DNA of 64,000 nucleotides, taken from NCBI GenBank assembly GCA_036936605.1, contig JAUPFV010000001.1:342189081-342253080 (forward strand). The letters run 5' to 3'. Below, piece after piece: positions 63,756 to 64,000 of the stretch (its first letter is position 1; each line of letters opens with the position of its first letter). The notes under the pieces are model-generated. The model was not told where the DNA came from. It searched no databases and worked only from the letters and a program-made list of their open reading frames with translations. The translations under genes and the position numbers were made by a program. This DNA comes from Limnanthes douglasii subsp. nivea. Its lineage: Eukaryota; Streptophyta; Magnoliopsida; Brassicales; Limnanthaceae.

Positions 63756-64000
63756 TAACAAAACATAAAAATATCATCAACATACATTGCGAGTTTAGTG
63801 CAGTCTCATTGCTATACTAGTTATTAGTCGAGTGTTGCGATTTACGCCTATTAGACATTTCTATATACGGCTTATCATATTAACATAATGTTATTGCGAT
63901 TTGTTTGATATAGGCACATTATTGTTTTATTTTGTGTTTGCTAGACTTCATACATTTTGTGGTTGTGATTTGTTCTACATGCATTTACCAATTAAGATTG
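63756..64000. other. Window end, MULE-3 repeat words continue
   Basis: TTGCGATTTACGCCTATTAGACA at about 63,835 matches the word near 60,940; no gene recognised. The element's right end lies beyond the window. Confidence 0.55.

Larger units (their letters stand above)
56515..64000. mobile_element. MULE-3: MuDR-type element with a Ulp1-like gene, right end outside the window
   Basis: Contains a MuDR-type transposase (+), an acidic ORF (-) and a Ulp1-like gene (-) in a background of repeated TTGCTAGATAC and ATTGCGATTT words that runs from about 57.2 kb to the window end. MULEs carrying Ulp1 protease genes (Kaonashi type) are known in plants. The left end is placed near 56,515 only because the leader sequence begins there; no terminal repeat could be checked without the right end. 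Confidence 0.55.

Overview
The window is plant nuclear DNA, almost certainly from a eudicot. Evidence: GT..AG introns in AT-rich sequence, an EIX/Cf-type receptor-like protein gene, plant mobile domain (PMD) genes, FAR1-like Mutator transposases with WRKY-GCM1-type fingers, and Ty1/copia and Tat-lineage Ty3/gypsy retrotransposons. I cannot name the species. No rRNA, tRNA, CRISPR or organelle sequence was recognised. Coordinates and alignments come from reading by eye, so repeat ends are good to a few bases where target-site duplications are quoted and to tens of bases elsewhere.

Layout. 1-6.1 kb: AT-rich spacer with a MITE-like inverted repeat (about 1.76-2.04 kb), a decayed LINE ORF1 fragment on the minus strand (about 3.95-4.78 kb) and a fold-back repeat (5.66-6.05 kb). 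6.13-14.25 kb: MULE-1, a Mutator-like element with an uninterrupted four-exon PMD gene (+), a small SANT/Myb-like ORF (+) and a broken transposase-OTU gene (-). 14.85-15.07 kb: a relic of the promoter and first codons of a receptor-like protein gene, paralogous to the gene at 53 kb. 15.1-34.26 kb: layered retrotransposons. These are a 5' gypsy fragment, a minus-strand copia gag-PR-INT fragment, and an old copia element (Copia-E, 18.15-34.26 kb). Copia-E is split by an old gypsy element (Gypsy-B, 21,916-32,300), which itself carries a solo LTR of a third family.

34.26-52.8 kb: MULE-2, a second PMD-type MULE in the opposite orientation. Its transposase is split by a 3.17 kb non-autonomous LTR element (Element C, 35,288-38,458, duplication ACTTC). 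Its PMD gene is split by a 9.59 kb Tat-type gypsy element (Gypsy-D, 41,644-51,234, duplication CACAC). 53.07-55.98 kb: an intact intronless LRR receptor-like protein gene, the one gene that looks like ordinary host coding sequence. 56.5 kb to the end: MULE-3, with a decayed MuDR-type transposase (+), a short acidic ORF (-) and a Ulp1/C48 protease-like gene (-), in sequence full of dispersed TTGCTAGATAC and ATTGCGATTT words.

How it fits together. The three MULEs share one plan: a transposase on one strand faces an accessory gene (PMD twice, Ulp1 once) on the other strand, with a short extra ORF between them. In the two PMD elements the first introns hold GC-rich islands of dense short palindromes. 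The islands occupy the same positions but use different words in each element. The accessory ORFs in MULE-1 are better preserved than the transposase, which has lost a catalytic Asp and acquired frameshifts. The retrotransposon nesting gives a relative history: Copia-E and Gypsy-B oldest, Gypsy-D younger (LTRs about 5% different), Element C youngest (LTRs about 2.5% different).
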